A stretch of 64,000 nt of DNA. Origin: Lottia gigantea (Eukaryota > Mollusca > Gastropoda > Lottiidae). The first letter of the stretch is position 1; each line of letters opens with the position of its first letter. The notes beneath the pieces are model-generated. The model ran no database searches, was not told the origin of the DNA, and saw nothing but the letters and a program-made list of their open reading frames with translations. The DNA is taken from the NCBI RefSeq assembly GCF_000327385.1, contig NW_008709110.1, forward strand, positions 843,625-907,624, given 5' to 3'. The translations under genes were made by a program, and so were the position numbers. This document shows, piece by piece, positions 47,401-62,400 of the stretch.

Positions 47401-50400
47401 AAAAAGATAAAAGAAAATTAAATTTGGTAAGGAATTTACCTCTTCTGAATCAAAATCCTAAAGAGAAAAAAATCAAGAAAAATCAAATACTAGAATCAAA
47501 ATACATGAGTATAAAAATACTGGTTTCTTCAAACATAATTACACAGAGCCATGTGGACTCTATAAAAGAGATCCTATATTGACAGACTCAGTGTTAAAGT
47601 GGTATCAGGTGATTCAAAAGCTAGAAATTTTTATTGTAAAACCCTCCAAGGAACCTTGCCCATCTTCCCTGCTATTGATATGAAAATAATGCTATAGAAA
47701 TATGATAAGCATGATAATGTGAAAAATTACATGGACAAAATATTTGATAAAAATAACATAAAAGCAATGTGATATTTAATATTGAAAGTTTCAGCAAAGA
47801 TTTCCAAAAAAAAAAAAATTAAATATTTCTATAGATAATGATCATAGCAAAATAAAATAAATATTAACACTGAAGTTTTAAATTATGCAAGAAAATAAGG
47901 AGACGGACAAAATGGAAAAATCTAAATCAGTCACAGCAAAAATATGAATCAGTCAGTATCATCAAAAAATGAACCAGTTTCTGTATATTCTAAACAGAAT
48001 CCAAATCTGAGCCAAAACTTCAAAAAATGCTTAATGACTTCAGTTACATAAACTTTCAAATTTGAGTCGGTAACTTCATTATCTCATTAATAATTTCAAA
48101 AGCAATATGAGTTAATAAAATCTGAACTAATTACTTCATCAAAAAGTTTCATCAAAAAATCTGAGCCAGTTTCATCACAAAATCTGTGTCAGTTTTATCA
48201 CAAAACCCGAGCCAATTTCATCACAAAATCTGGGCCAGTTTCATCATTAAAAACTGAGTCAGTTTTATCACAAAACCCGAGACAGTTTCATCACAAAATC
48301 TGAGCCAGTATCATCAAAAAATCTGAGCCAGTTTCATCACAAAATCTGAGTCAGTTTTATCACAAAACCCGAGCCAGTTTCATCAAAAAATCTGAGACAG
48401 TTTCATCAAAAAATCTGAGCCAGCTTTATCACAAAATCTGAGTCAGTTTTATCACAAAACCCGAGCCAGTTTCATCACAAAATCTGGGTCAGTTTCATCA
48501 CAAAATCTGCGTCATTTCAATCACAAAATCTGAGCCAGTTTTATCACAAAACTCTGAGCCAGTTTCATCACAAAATCTGAGTCAGTTTCATAATAAAATT
48601 TGAGTCAGTTTCACCAAAGTTCTGAGCAAGTTGCATTACAAAACCTGAGCCAGTTTCATCACAAAATCTGAGTCAGTTTCATTATAAAATCTGAGACAGT
48701 TTGAACAAAAATCTGAGACAGTTTCATCACAAAACCTGAGCCAGTTGCATTACAAAACCTGAGCCAGTTTCATCACAAAATCTGAGTCAGTTTCATTATA
48801 AAATCTGAGTTAGTTTCACCAAAAATCTGAGCAAGTTGCATAACAAAACCAGAGACAGTTTCATCACAAAATCTGAGTCAGTTTCATCTTAAAATCTGAG
48901 TCAGTTTCTTTTTAAAATCTGAGTCCGTTTCACCAAAAATCTGAGCCAGTTGCATTACAAACCCTGAGTCAGTTTCATCACAAAACCTGAGTCAGTTTCA
49001 TTATAAAATCTGAGCCAGTTTCACCAAAAATCTGAGCCAGTTGCATTACAAAACCTAAGTTAGTTTCATCACAAAATCTTAGTCAGTTTCACCAAAAATC
49101 TAAATAATACGAAGCTGAGAAAAACATAATGAAAAGGAAATTGAAAAAACAAAGCAATGAGGAGAAATGAGGTGAATGTGGTGAAATGACAATGAAATAA
49201 AAGATGACAATAAGTTGGTGATGTTAAATAGAATCACCGAGTGATAAATGGTGTTGTTAGTTCCCCATGCGGCTTAAAGTTAAATCACAACATGCATTGA
49301 TGTAAAAATTGTGTGAAAAATTGTAGTTTGTGGTAAATAGAAGTCAATTACCTCGTCTTTATCTTCAATCTGTAAAGGATTAAATGAGAGATGTGTAATC
49401 TATAGAACAGAACACAGTGGATTACATTTAACACAAAACATACACAGTTCTTACTCTAATATTCTACTATATACCCAATCTGTATCATACAGCCTTGTTC
49501 AAATATTCATTTCTTTTTAATTATAATTTGAGTTAGCCAGTCATTAAACAAACTGTAATTTAGTATGGGAGTAATGTTTTTGTCTGTGGTATTTAATGGC
49601 ATTCAAACATCAATTTTCTCTCATAAATTTTTATTACTATGAGAGGCCTGTGAAGCTTTGGTACATTGAAAGATAGAATATTTTGAAAAAGAACTCCAAA
49701 GCACATTTGTAAGACAAAAACTGTAATGGTTTAATATTTTTGGATGCGAATGATAATCATTTATAAATTTGTAACCCGAATCTTTCTAAAAAAATGTATC
49801 GTAATCTTATACCATTACAATTTGCATTTACAATATTACATACAAAACACATTTAAACCAGTTTACATTGGGTTAAACGGGGATGTTTAATTTATCTGTA
49901 TTTAACTGTCATTATGTGTAAAAAACAATTACATGCGAATCAAACTGGTTTCATAGGTAAACATAGTTTGGACTTTCTGTTGGAAGGTAAATAGTGTTTT
50001 ATCTTTTCTAATGCTAATGACTCCCTACTTCTACAGGTGTATACAAACCACTCCATTTTGTTTGCTGCATTGTGGGTAATTTACTATGTATTGTTTCTGT
50101 GAGTATCACACAATACTTACACACAATAATAATGCAACATTAATTAATACTGTACATTACATACAGTTATACGGTACAGAAAGCTATTGGGGTCAACTAT
50201 AAAAATACCACACTAACATGAATTTGAAATTCTCAAATCCACCTTATTTGGTCAAAGATTGGATCCATTTACCACGTCAACAAGGATTGGGGTCACATGA
50301 TCAACTTGCAGGCAGGGTCAAAGACTTCAAGGGGTAGGTTTAGATTGAAATAAAAAGAGAAAAAAATAACTAAGGACAAATAAGGCAAGCCTACCATTCT

Positions 50401-53400
50401 AAGATTGGAGTTTTGAGTTTGGCTTGCCTTGTAAGCTTTCCAGTTTTCAGCTATCAAGAGTCCAGCGTATATTTTTCCAACTGTTAGTCTTCCTTCGTTC
50501 AATTCTGAAATTCAAAAGTCAGTATAATGAAGTGACAAAGATCATGATAAAATCAAAACTAAAACAAACAGGTGATCATGCTACACACACTATCCAAACA
50601 ATAATATTTTTTTTTTATTTTTTGCATATTCTGTGATTTTCACTATACACTTAAAATAAGAATTCTTAATGGTTATCATTGATATAGCCGAACAATATTT
50701 GAATACATACCATCATTTGGTGGAATTAATATAGGTAACATTTTCTTAGCTTGTACTGGCCAACAATGTCTTATAACATCTTTCATTTCGTCATCTTTCT
50801 TATCCATTTCTTCAGCTAAAATATAACATTGTTTATGTTCATAGAAATATGATTTGTATATTCTCATTATCATTTTCAAGGTAAAAATGTACCAGCCTTA
50901 CAAACTATATTATCATTAAAATTCATGGATATATCAAAAATATAAATCCATGTATATTCTAAATATATTTAAATCATGTATTATACTAAGTCAAACAAAG
51001 ATATATGTGTGCACATCTGGTTTGATTCAAAACTTAAATTTGTATAGATACATGTTTCCTTCACAGCAATGTACATTCTCAAATTATTTATCTCAAGTTT
51101 GAATATTAGACAGGACCATGTCACTTTTGTGTATCAAATCTAATTCGGATCCATTTTAAATAAAAAGTTTAATATTATGTTCAACTCTAGTGATTCATAA
51201 CAAAATGAAACTTACCTGGGCCTACTTTTATCATCAAAGATTCTCTAATTAATGCAAATAATGTTGTTGTAAAATGTACTGTACCATCTTCTCTTATAGG
51301 CATATTCATCCGAATTAATTTCTATAAATATAAAAACACAAGTTGAAAATATACAAAATAATTCTTCTCTTATAATAAAATAGTGCCAAATCTCAGATGA
51401 AATGCCCAAAACTTAAAAACGTAGGCATATTCAAGTACTCTATTATTAAGAGAAGGATTATTTGTATAATAAATAATAATAATATAGTACAGAATTTCAG
51501 ATGAAATACCAGTTATTTTGGAAAATTTGTCACACAAAATAAAAATTGTGCACTTACCCTATAGGCTAATCTGTATGGACATTTCTTACCAAAACCAACA
51601 GGGGGTTCCATATCTCTCAATACATCATACATATCAGTATAGTGTATTCTACCACTGAAATGATATTAATACATCAATACAGCAAGAGTATAATTATGTA
51701 CATCAAGAGTGTATATACTGTTTGTAAGACATATAGAAATAGTCATAGGTAAAGAAGCAGAAGATATACGGATATATACTATTTCTGATATTTATTAACT
51801 CAACGTTTCACTTGCTCATACAGGCAGCGTTATCAAGAGAAATGAATAATAGAACACGAGTAACAACATATATAGTAAATTGTTAATTTTTTATTTACAC
51901 GAGTAACAACATATATAGTAAATTGTTAGTTTTTTATTTACACGAGTAACAACATATATAGTAAATTGTTAGTTTTTTATTTACACGAGTAACAACATAT
52001 ATAGTAAATTGTTAGTTTTTTATTTACTATATATTCAAGAAATACTTTCAAATACGTGTCACAAACAGCAGAGTTCAATGATTTTGTGTAATAATTAAGT
52101 AGCAAATGAAATAAATGGTAAAAAACTTACGTAGCTGAAGGATCTATAACTGACCACATTCTAATATATTCATCTAAATGATGTGGTCCCAATATAGATG
52201 AATCTCTTGTTAAATAATCAAAATTATCCATAATAACAGCAACAAATAGATTTAACATCTACAAAATAATTATTATTATAATATAATTTATTTCAGGAAA
52301 ATAACCTAAAATAAGTCATACTTATTATATATATGTTATATGTCAAAGTAAGTCACCAATGTCAACCAATAAATTTAGAAGTTTTGCTTCAATACGTAAA
52401 TAGAAATATAAGAATGTCCTATACTTACTAAGAAAGAACAAAGGAAAATAAAGGTACAAAAATAAATATATGCAAAATCAAGACCACAGCTATTTTCTCG
52501 GTCTGTATCCCCAGGTGGGTAGGATTCAGGATCACAGGGTCTTCCATCTACACATGATAACATTATCTGCTGCCAACTTTCTCCTGTAGCGCATCTAAAA
52601 TAGAATCAGATAATGAAGACTAAGTCAATAGACCTTTTTTCTAAAATTTATTTCAAACTACGATACTATTTCAGTGTTGTTTGGTATGTATCTAAATAAT
52701 AGGGGTAAAAAACTGATAATCCTATTCCACATTTATTATCTATATTTAATACTGTGTGGACTGAAATAGATATGAGAGTAGTTATATAGCTATTTAACAC
52801 TTACCTAAATAATAGTATTAACGCCTCTATGAATGTTCTAAAATTATTATGTCTATTTATACCAGTATCTGAATCAAGTTTAATATTTCCAAATACCTGT
52901 ATAAAAACAATCAGTGGTAATATTTTAACAAATACTTACATAATGATTGTTTCAATAAAATGATTAAATGACTAAACAACTAATCATGTTTTGGTATTCA
53001 TAAAACAATTCATAGATTGGTTTTTAAATAAAAGTAGTGATTTCTGTTGGCAACATTTTTTTATTCACCACAAAATTTGAATAAAATGTAGGTATGAAAA
53101 AATAGAATTGATACTGACCTGCATACCAATGATAGCCCAGATGAAAAACAACATTAAAATGAGGAGGCACACATAGGGTAAAGCCTGCAAAGAAAAGTAA
53201 CTTGTATGGTTATTATCTAGCAAGTTTTTTTTAATTATTTAAGAACCAAAATGGAACAACCAAAACGAGTGACTTCTCACTGAAAAACATCCCTATACCA
53301 TCAGCAAGTTCTTATACAAAATGCTTGATATTTCTTATAAATTAGAGTTGGTTATCAAACTTGTAAATTAAGAATTTTATGATTACCTTGAAAGACTGGA

Positions 53401-56400
53401 AGAATGTCCACAACAATAGACGTATAGTGTAACCTTGGCGTAATAACTTCACCAAACGGGCAGCACGGAATAATCGGAAGAAACCAAAACTAACAGATGT
53501 TACCTAGAAATCAAATAGATATTAATATAATAATAACCAGGTTTTTGATTGTTAAATATGAGCTCAATTCAGTAATTGCAGAGTGACAGTGAAACTCTGA
53601 CTTGTAATATTTAGAGAGACTCCTGTGATGTAATATTTGACCCAGTTAGAAGTTTTGGACTGACCCAAGCTTTTCGGAGAATCGAACACATGTTAACATG
53701 GTCGCAGAGAAACTTTGATTTTGACTATCACTTGAATTGCGCACATATGATTATTACATCATTTATTCATTAACTCTAGCTTAATAACAGCTGTTCACCC
53801 AATCGAAGTCATCCAATTATATACAGACAATATCACCAGGACAATATCTATATCATATATAATATATATATTTCATATCATGATAACTTACTGATGACTC
53901 TGTTATAGAGACATCTATTATACTTCCTATTACTGTAGTAAAATCAAACACATTCCATGGCTGTCGAAAATAATTCTACAAAACAAAATATAGATCTGTT
54001 AAGTCAAATGCCTTAAACTATCAGTGTATATAATATGTATTAAGTAATATGTATGCTGCAATCAAATTTGATTTTGGAATATTTCTCTAAAGTGATTGTT
54101 TAAATTTTTCATGGAAATTAATGATTTTTTAAAACAATGAATATGAAGAATATTTCAATTAATTATATTATTTAAAATAATGTGTTCATATGAAGACAAG
54201 TAACAACAATATATTATAATGGTATAAAACAATTTGTGTAAGCATGCAATAATCATTACAGATTATATAAATCAATTGGGTTAAAAGTAAAAAAAAAAAT
54301 AAACAAAACTAATTGAAATAAATAAAAATATCATGCAAATTACATTTGATTCAGAAAACTTTATTCTTTGTCTGCAAAAAATATGTTTTAGTCAATAAAT
54401 CAAAAATTATTCAGCTTTTTTCAAAAATAAAATTTTCTGAAACTTATGACAATATCAAAAGCATTGCAGGATTATTACAATAACAAAACAATTTGGTCCT
54501 CAAAATAAGATGTTCCTTCACTTATAAGCTATAATGAGTCATTTGAATACAAGACTTCCTCAGGCAGTGACAACACCATGGACAAGATTCAAGTCATACA
54601 GAATAGTCAGGCTGAACTAAATAAAGGAAACAATTATATCTAGAACAATATGTTGTACAATATATCACTGGAAAACTAGGGATTGGGACACCATGTGCAA
54701 GATTCTCATTTTTCTTTTTAATTTGAAGAATTGTTTTGAATGAATCTTGCAGCAAGTGTCTAAATATAAGCAAGTACAATATCCAGAATGACTGTACACT
54801 TCTACTGAGTTGCGAACCTTTACTCCGAATGCACATAACTTTAGAATAAATTCTATGACATAACATCCAGTGAATATGCCATTAATTTTGCTAAGAATTA
54901 ATGGTAACTCTTTAGTCTCCATGTCATGAACATTTTTATTTCCACGTTCCACCTGAAAATTAAGCAGGCACAAAAATGCATAAGAGTAACCGAGGATTCA
55001 AGCCACCTTTCCATGATATTTGGTAGAGAGATTAAACCATAGTTCTGACTCTCTACCAAACATCATCGTATTCTCCACAACCAAAAGAAATGGACCTTTC
55101 TCTTCACAACCAAAAAACTAACAATAAAATTGTGAGATGAAATGAATGGCAATCACACACCAAATTAATGTTAAAATTGTGCAGTGTCCATCATTGACAG
55201 ACAAACTGTTATTAGTAAAATCAACAAACAAAACTAAACAAATCAAATAAAATCATCACCCAAAAATGTTTGAATTAAAGTTTGGATTTCGTGCGAGTCT
55301 TACCCTCGGGCCAAAGCCGAAAATTTTAAGCGTACATTCGATGGTAAACAGTATTGCAAAGCTCATATTTAAATATCGTTGTATGTCTTTATATACATCA
55401 GGTTGACCTACATACTATAGTTTTAAAAAGTCATAATAATTATTATTCATTAGGTGAAATAATAAAATAAAACAGAAATATCTAAATCATGACAATAGAT
55501 TAAATATATAATACAGTCAACAAGAGAGGACTCAAATATGCTTTTCTTCCATTTCCATCAGAGTATAGATAAAATTGATGCTCAAAATAATTATTGAGCA
55601 TTAAATTTTTCTTAGAAATTGATCTTATATCTTTTACTTTCAATTATAATGTCAGATGCTAGAAGACCTTCATAATAAATAACTTTTGTTCTCCAAAATG
55701 CATCTTTTAATGTTTCTTTACACTTTGAAAACTTCAAAGGGACATTTCCAGACTATGTATAATAGCAGATTTAATTCTCAGTTTTCAGTAAATCTAGGCC
55801 TACATTAAATATTAAGGGACTTCAAATAACTACTTATAAACTGATTCATCTTTCTTTTTCTACAACTGGATGCATTAATTTTTTAATCCAAGTGACATTC
55901 GTTAAAGACTGTCACAGTTAGAGTCAGACAAGTAGTATAATATATTAGTAGTCTAAACTACCAGTAACTTTATAATAGAAATTATGTTAGTTTGATTATC
56001 AAGTTATTGAAAATAAAATTTACTTAATAAATAAGAAGGGGTCTTTTCATCTGAATAAAAAAGATTATGAAAAGTTACAAACTTTGTCATGAAATTTGCA
56101 GATCTAACAAACAAGCAAAAAGATTTTTTCTTATTTTTTGCATATAGTATCGTCAGTTTTTATTGGAAACTACATAAATCTATCGAAAAATATCGTTATT
56201 TCTGAACTATGCTAATTTCTCATATCATCATATTTTTATGTTTAATTCTTAAATTCTGAAATTTGTACTCTGGGATAAAAGTAATAAAAAAAATAAATAT
56301 TTTCAAAAAACACAAAATCTCTTACCTTCATCATTAAAACTATTGTATTTAAGGCAATTAATGTCATTATAAAATATTCAAACTTGGGTGATACCACTAA

Positions 56401-59400
56401 CTTCCAGATTTTATATTTCACAGAATCTTTATTCTTTGGCATAAAACGACAATTTGGTTTAGCATTCAACACAAAATCTATACATTGTTTCTGAAAAGAA
56501 AAAAAAGAAAATAGCTTTTAGCAAAATGTTTTTTAACCCTCGCAATATTATAACTGTGGCAGTTAAGGGGTTAATACTTTTGCTCTTGCATTGTTCATAT
56601 TCAAAATCAATTAATTTTGATCACACCAAAGTTTCTACTTCATAATAAATAATAAATAATGTTATGCAACTGATTTAGTTGAGTTCTTATCCAAATCTGA
56701 CATACATGTAAAACAGTCTCTTCTTATATCAGTTTGTATTGATGTAATTGCAAACAAATCCAATGTCAGGTTTTCAATTTAAGAAAGTTACAGCTAGGCC
56801 TAGTTAACATTAAATTTTTTAAGATGTAAGCATAGATAGCTAAAAAACACTAATCTTTACAACAACTGAAAATGTTACCTGATTTTTATCTAAGTCTTGA
56901 TCTATTAACTCATTATCTCCTTGTTCTTGGAATGTTATAATAATCAAGGCAACAAAGATATTCACAAAGAAAAATGGGAAAAAAATGAAGAAAACCACGT
57001 AAAATATGGCCATTTCCATGCTATTGCCTGGTCTTGGCCCAACTTCTTCATCTGTGGAATCCATGGAATGCTTCAAAATGCTGAAATGAAATTTTGTTAT
57101 TAATCTAACAGTTAACCCATTTCTACACTTTCATGTTGATTTCAAAGATCTACATTTATCTATGCATATATAAATGGTCATATTTGTAACTGTGGCAATC
57201 AAATTTTCAACCAATGTATTATTTGCAATAATCAGATTTGCAATTACAAAGCAATCAAATTTGCTATTAAACTAAAAGTCATCAGATCCATGGCTTCAAT
57301 GAAAATCAAAAGATATATGGTTATTATGAAAGTACATAGATGTATGATTGCTTTGAAAGGCATCCGATTTACAGCTAATAAATAAAGTCAATAGATGTAT
57401 GATTGCTATGAAAGGCATCCGATTTACAGCTAATAAATAAAGTCAATAGATGTATGATTGCTATGAAAGTCAGCAGATTTACAGCTAATAAATAAAGTCA
57501 ATAGATGTATGATTGCTATGAAAGTCATCAGATTTACAGCTAAAAAATAAAGTCAATAGACGTATGATTGCAATGAAAGTCACCAGATTTACAGCTAATA
57601 AATAAAGTCAATAGATGTATGATTGCAATGAAAGTCACCAGATTCACAGCTAATAAATAAAGTCAATAGATGTATGATTGATATGAAAGTCATCAGATTT
57701 ACAGCTAAAAAATAAAGTCAATAGATGTATGATTGCAATGAAAGTCACCAGATTTACAGCTAATAAATAAAGTCAATAGATGTATGATTGCGATGAAAGT
57801 CATCAGATTTATGGTTACTATGAAAGTCATCACATCTTCGGTATTTTGAAAGTCATCAGATTTGCATCATTTTCTAAAATCAGAAGAGTGAGTAAAATTT
57901 ACAAACCTCGGCCACCCTTCTCCTGTGGTAACAGTAAACAATGTTAATATTGCTGATACTAAATCATCATAATGGAAATCTTGTCGTAACCACTGCCGGT
58001 CTTTAACTGTAGGTACATTATTATTCCCTTCATAGTCAAAATATTGACCCCTACAAAATATATATCATTCATGTAATTTATCATACATATTCACTATTTT
58101 AAAAGTTTTCAAACTGACACAACCCAACTAGATCAAGAGAACATCAGTATTGTTTTAATTTGTGCTCTTCAATCAAGAATTTTTTTACTAATTTGTATAT
58201 GAAAAAAATGGTCATATTTATATGTAGAATCAAAACATTTCATATTTATAAGCACAGCAAGAGATATTTTGTAACAGACATGGTCAGCAAGATGTTAAAG
58301 GAATATCATTGAGCACTTACTGGCACTCTTCTCTTGTAGCTTTTGATTCATCAGTACAGTAGAAAAATTTTCCTTTAAATAATTGTACAGCTATCACAGC
58401 AAATATAAATTGAAACAGAAAGTACACTATCAGAATGTTTGATACATTCTTCAGTGAGTTTACAACACAGTCAAACACAGCCTGAAAATATAATTACACA
58501 TGATTACAAATACTTGAGCACTTGAATATAAAAACAAAATTTTACTGAAAAGGGTAGATATATAGACCAAAGTTAACCAAATAGAGACATTTGATTACAA
58601 TGGGTTCTAATCTCAGTCAGCATGTTTAGGTCTGATGACTTTGAACAAGTCTACTCTCCTCATGAATCCAGTCAACCTAGCTGTGAAGGAGTACCGATAA
58701 TCTGGGAAAAATCAATGCCAAGTACCAGCTGTTAAAGGAGACGTGTGAACTTAAGTTGTTAATCTTATAAAATATAGTTTTTTGTTTCTTTTATGAAAAT
58801 CTGAACACTACATTTACCTTTAATTTAGGAACTCTGTTGATTGTTTTGAGAGGTCGTAAAACTCGAAGAACCCGGAGAGATTTGATTGTGTTTAAATTTT
58901 TTCCAGCACTATCACTGTAAAGAGAAGAAGCTCAAATAAGGACAAATTTCAAATTACCATTGAAACATTATTTGAATGGGTATGGTGTATATAGTAACAG
59001 TCAACAATCCTACTAATATCATTCTACCAAGCGACTAAAATGTTTAATGTTAAATCCACCTATGTACAAGTTCTTATCAATCAATTTAAATATAAACAGT
59101 ATGATCACTTGTGGGTAAAAAATGTCTTAATTATAATGATTTGATGTTTATCAAATTTCATTATTGTATGTATAAAGAATATTATTTGTTTAAATGTGAA
59201 ACAAGCATTCTGTTTTTTGTTTAATCCCAAAACCACCACATTCCATTACATTTGTAACACATTCACCTATATACACACTGACTGCCATTTAAAATCAAAT
59301 GTGAGTATTTCATGTACAATTTTTTCTGTCTACTATGAGCATTTCAACCAAATTTTAAGTTTTATCACCCAATCATGTCTAACCATAATAGGATGCAGAA

Positions 59401-62400
59401 AATTTTTTCTAAATTCAATGCAGTTCGAGACACAGATCGTGTCATGCTTGGTTTCTATGAAAACAGACATCTAGAAATTACAAGGCAATCAGTGCGTTAT
59501 TTTTCTTTCCCAGAAACCAAAATATTTTTCAAAATGTAAGTCTTACTGCCAGAAACTATTGGAATATGGTACTGAAATAATGCCTTAAACCAAAGCACAA
59601 CATTTTCTGATTAAAAAAAATTGCCATAATTTGAATAGGCATTCTTTCCCTCAACAGCACTGTGAATTGCTCCATAAAAAATATACACAAACAAAAGGGA
59701 AGTAACTCCGATGGAAGGTTATTTCATCAGGACTTACCCAAACAGTTCATCACTTTTATTAGAGAAAAAGTTTTCATTCAAGATTAGATGAGGAAAAAGA
59801 CAACATACAGTAAGAGTAAGAAAAGGTAATGTGTTCATTCTGAAACATGCAGACATTACAATTTCTTCTAGGTGACTTAATTCATTTTAGTCCAAATATT
59901 TCGGATCTTTGAAAATTATAATTTAAAAGTGCCAATACTAAAGTATTCCTCAAAAGAGCAAGCCATTTGACAGACTCATTCAAGAGTTACACCAGGTGTT
60001 TAGGAATTAAGACACCTACATATCAAAGATGACAGACTTAAAACTTGAAGTGAAGTTGTTTTGAGTTCATGCCCAAACTTACGCTGCAGACGCATTATCA
60101 CTATTACTAGACAATGAAAAATGGAAGAATAAAATACAATAGATATCTAGAATTTTACTGACTAACATCATGCTTTGTAATTATTTCAGGCAGTGTTGAC
60201 TAGTCTACTCTGAAATTCAATTCAGGACAAAGAATGTGGGCCTAATGATGCTCTAACGTCTGAGTGAAAATAGAACAGTATGAAAATATAGAAAAATTCA
60301 TTACACAAAGGTCAAATGTCACATGTAGCAGACGACATAACACTATAAGAGAAACAACATGATAAAATGAAAGTATTGCATTCACGAGAACAGACTTACT
60401 TGAAAGCGAAGGCAACAAGGGCACAGATGACTACAGTAGCATCTAATATATTCCATAGATCACGACAATAGGCTCCTGGATGTAGAACTAATCCTAAATC
60501 TACAACCTGAAATTACATGTCCCAAAATATTAAAGAATGTCATTTGGCAAATTTAATAATAGTGCTGTGCCTTCCACTATCATTCTCAAAACACAATATA
60601 AATTATCAAGAGATTCTAATTTGAAAAATCAATCTTACCTTGAGTAACATTTCTATGGTAAATACTGCGGTAAAAACATAATCAAAATAACTTAAAATGA
60701 TGTTTCTCTCCGATTTCTCCCGTACAGGATCTTCAGCAGCTAAAGCTACACTACTAGCACTAATTACAATCATAATAAATAAATCAAAATATCGTAGATT
60801 CACCACAAAATGACAAAAGCGACGTATTCTGAAAAGAAAAAAGAAACCAATTTGTTATTCTAAATAAAACAGTAATTGATACTTCACATTTTCACATGTC
60901 TTAAACAATACATTTTGTTTTTTCCTCAATAACCAATTTAAAATAGAAATTTGTATAACAACAAAAATAATTTGTTTTCGTAGAACAATTTTAAAAATAT
61001 TTCCCCTATAATATTCAGTCGATATTATTATATATATATATTTGAAAATATACAAAGTTAATCGGTGAGCACCTCTATAACATTATTTGTATCAATGTAT
61101 CAATGTATCAATCAATGTATCAATCAATGTATCAATCATAAAGTAATAAGAAGAATCTTACGGATTAGTTGGTCCAAATATAAAGAATGAGCTGTAAGGT
61201 AGCATTGGTTTAGGACCACCAAATGCTGGTTCATTGTCTTGTTGTCTTTGTTGTTCTGCTAAATGACCAATAGTTAGAGTACTGTTACTTGTGGCGCTTG
61301 CTGTAATGCAAAGATATATTACTTCTTAGTATATATGGTCTTGCCAATAAATTGACGATTCACACTAATGCCACAGCGCATTCCCTTCAATCAATATATA
61401 ATCCAGTATGATGACAAAAAGTTATACACAAGTACATGGAATCAAAGAAATTACTCAAAGCTATAAGGAGATGATAATATCTCAAAGCTGTCTCAGAATG
61501 ATAAAAAAAAAGAGTCCAAAAAGCATGAAAGCTCAGAATTATTTTAGTAATTTCACTTTCAATATTTAAATTGTTTTGAAGAATACATAAAAATACTTCT
61601 AATACAAGTATATATTTTGAGAAACACCACCAATTTCTCTAAACCTATTTCATTGGTAAAATATTAGAACAAGTAACAGTAATATATTGTTATAATATAT
61701 GTTTAATATAAAATAATTATTTTAGTGACCAAAACTGACATGATATGAGAAAAAAAAACCTTGACCATAAAAACAAAAGTCAAATCCTGAAAATGAATAT
61801 ATTTAATGCACAATGCATAGAGCAAAGCAAATGTTTCAACCTTGAGTTTGTAGACGGCAAAAATATGAAAAAAAAGGTGATAGAGGTTTGTGAAAAGAAA
61901 AGAATATCTGCAAATGAGAACAAAACATTCCTCTATTTCCAGGCAGTCATCATTGTATCACATAGACAGTCATAAGTCACTAGATTGACCAATACAGGTT
62001 GAAAAATATAAAACTAAGTTTTGGGTGTCAGCAGGAAGGTCAAAGGTCTACAAACAAAGATTTAGTTCACTACTGTTCATGATTTGGATTAAGATTATGA
62101 TTTTGAGATGGACTGTTATTCTATTACTGTCAGGTAGGTTAGAAGGCTTCACTCAAGTTTATTTGTAAAGATATAGAAAAACTCCAGCAATCCAGAAATC
62201 CCAAAATATAAAACCTTTCTTTGTTATGGACCCCTACCTCTTCGCCTTATACCTGCTAATAATATACCCTTTACAGGAGTACCGTCTGAAATATGAAAAG
62301 TGGCTTGTTTAAAATGCCTATCAAAGGTTATATCAAGTGGCTCCTTAGACAACTTTTCAGTTTCAATGTTTCAATTGAAATTCATAGTTAAAAGCATGTG

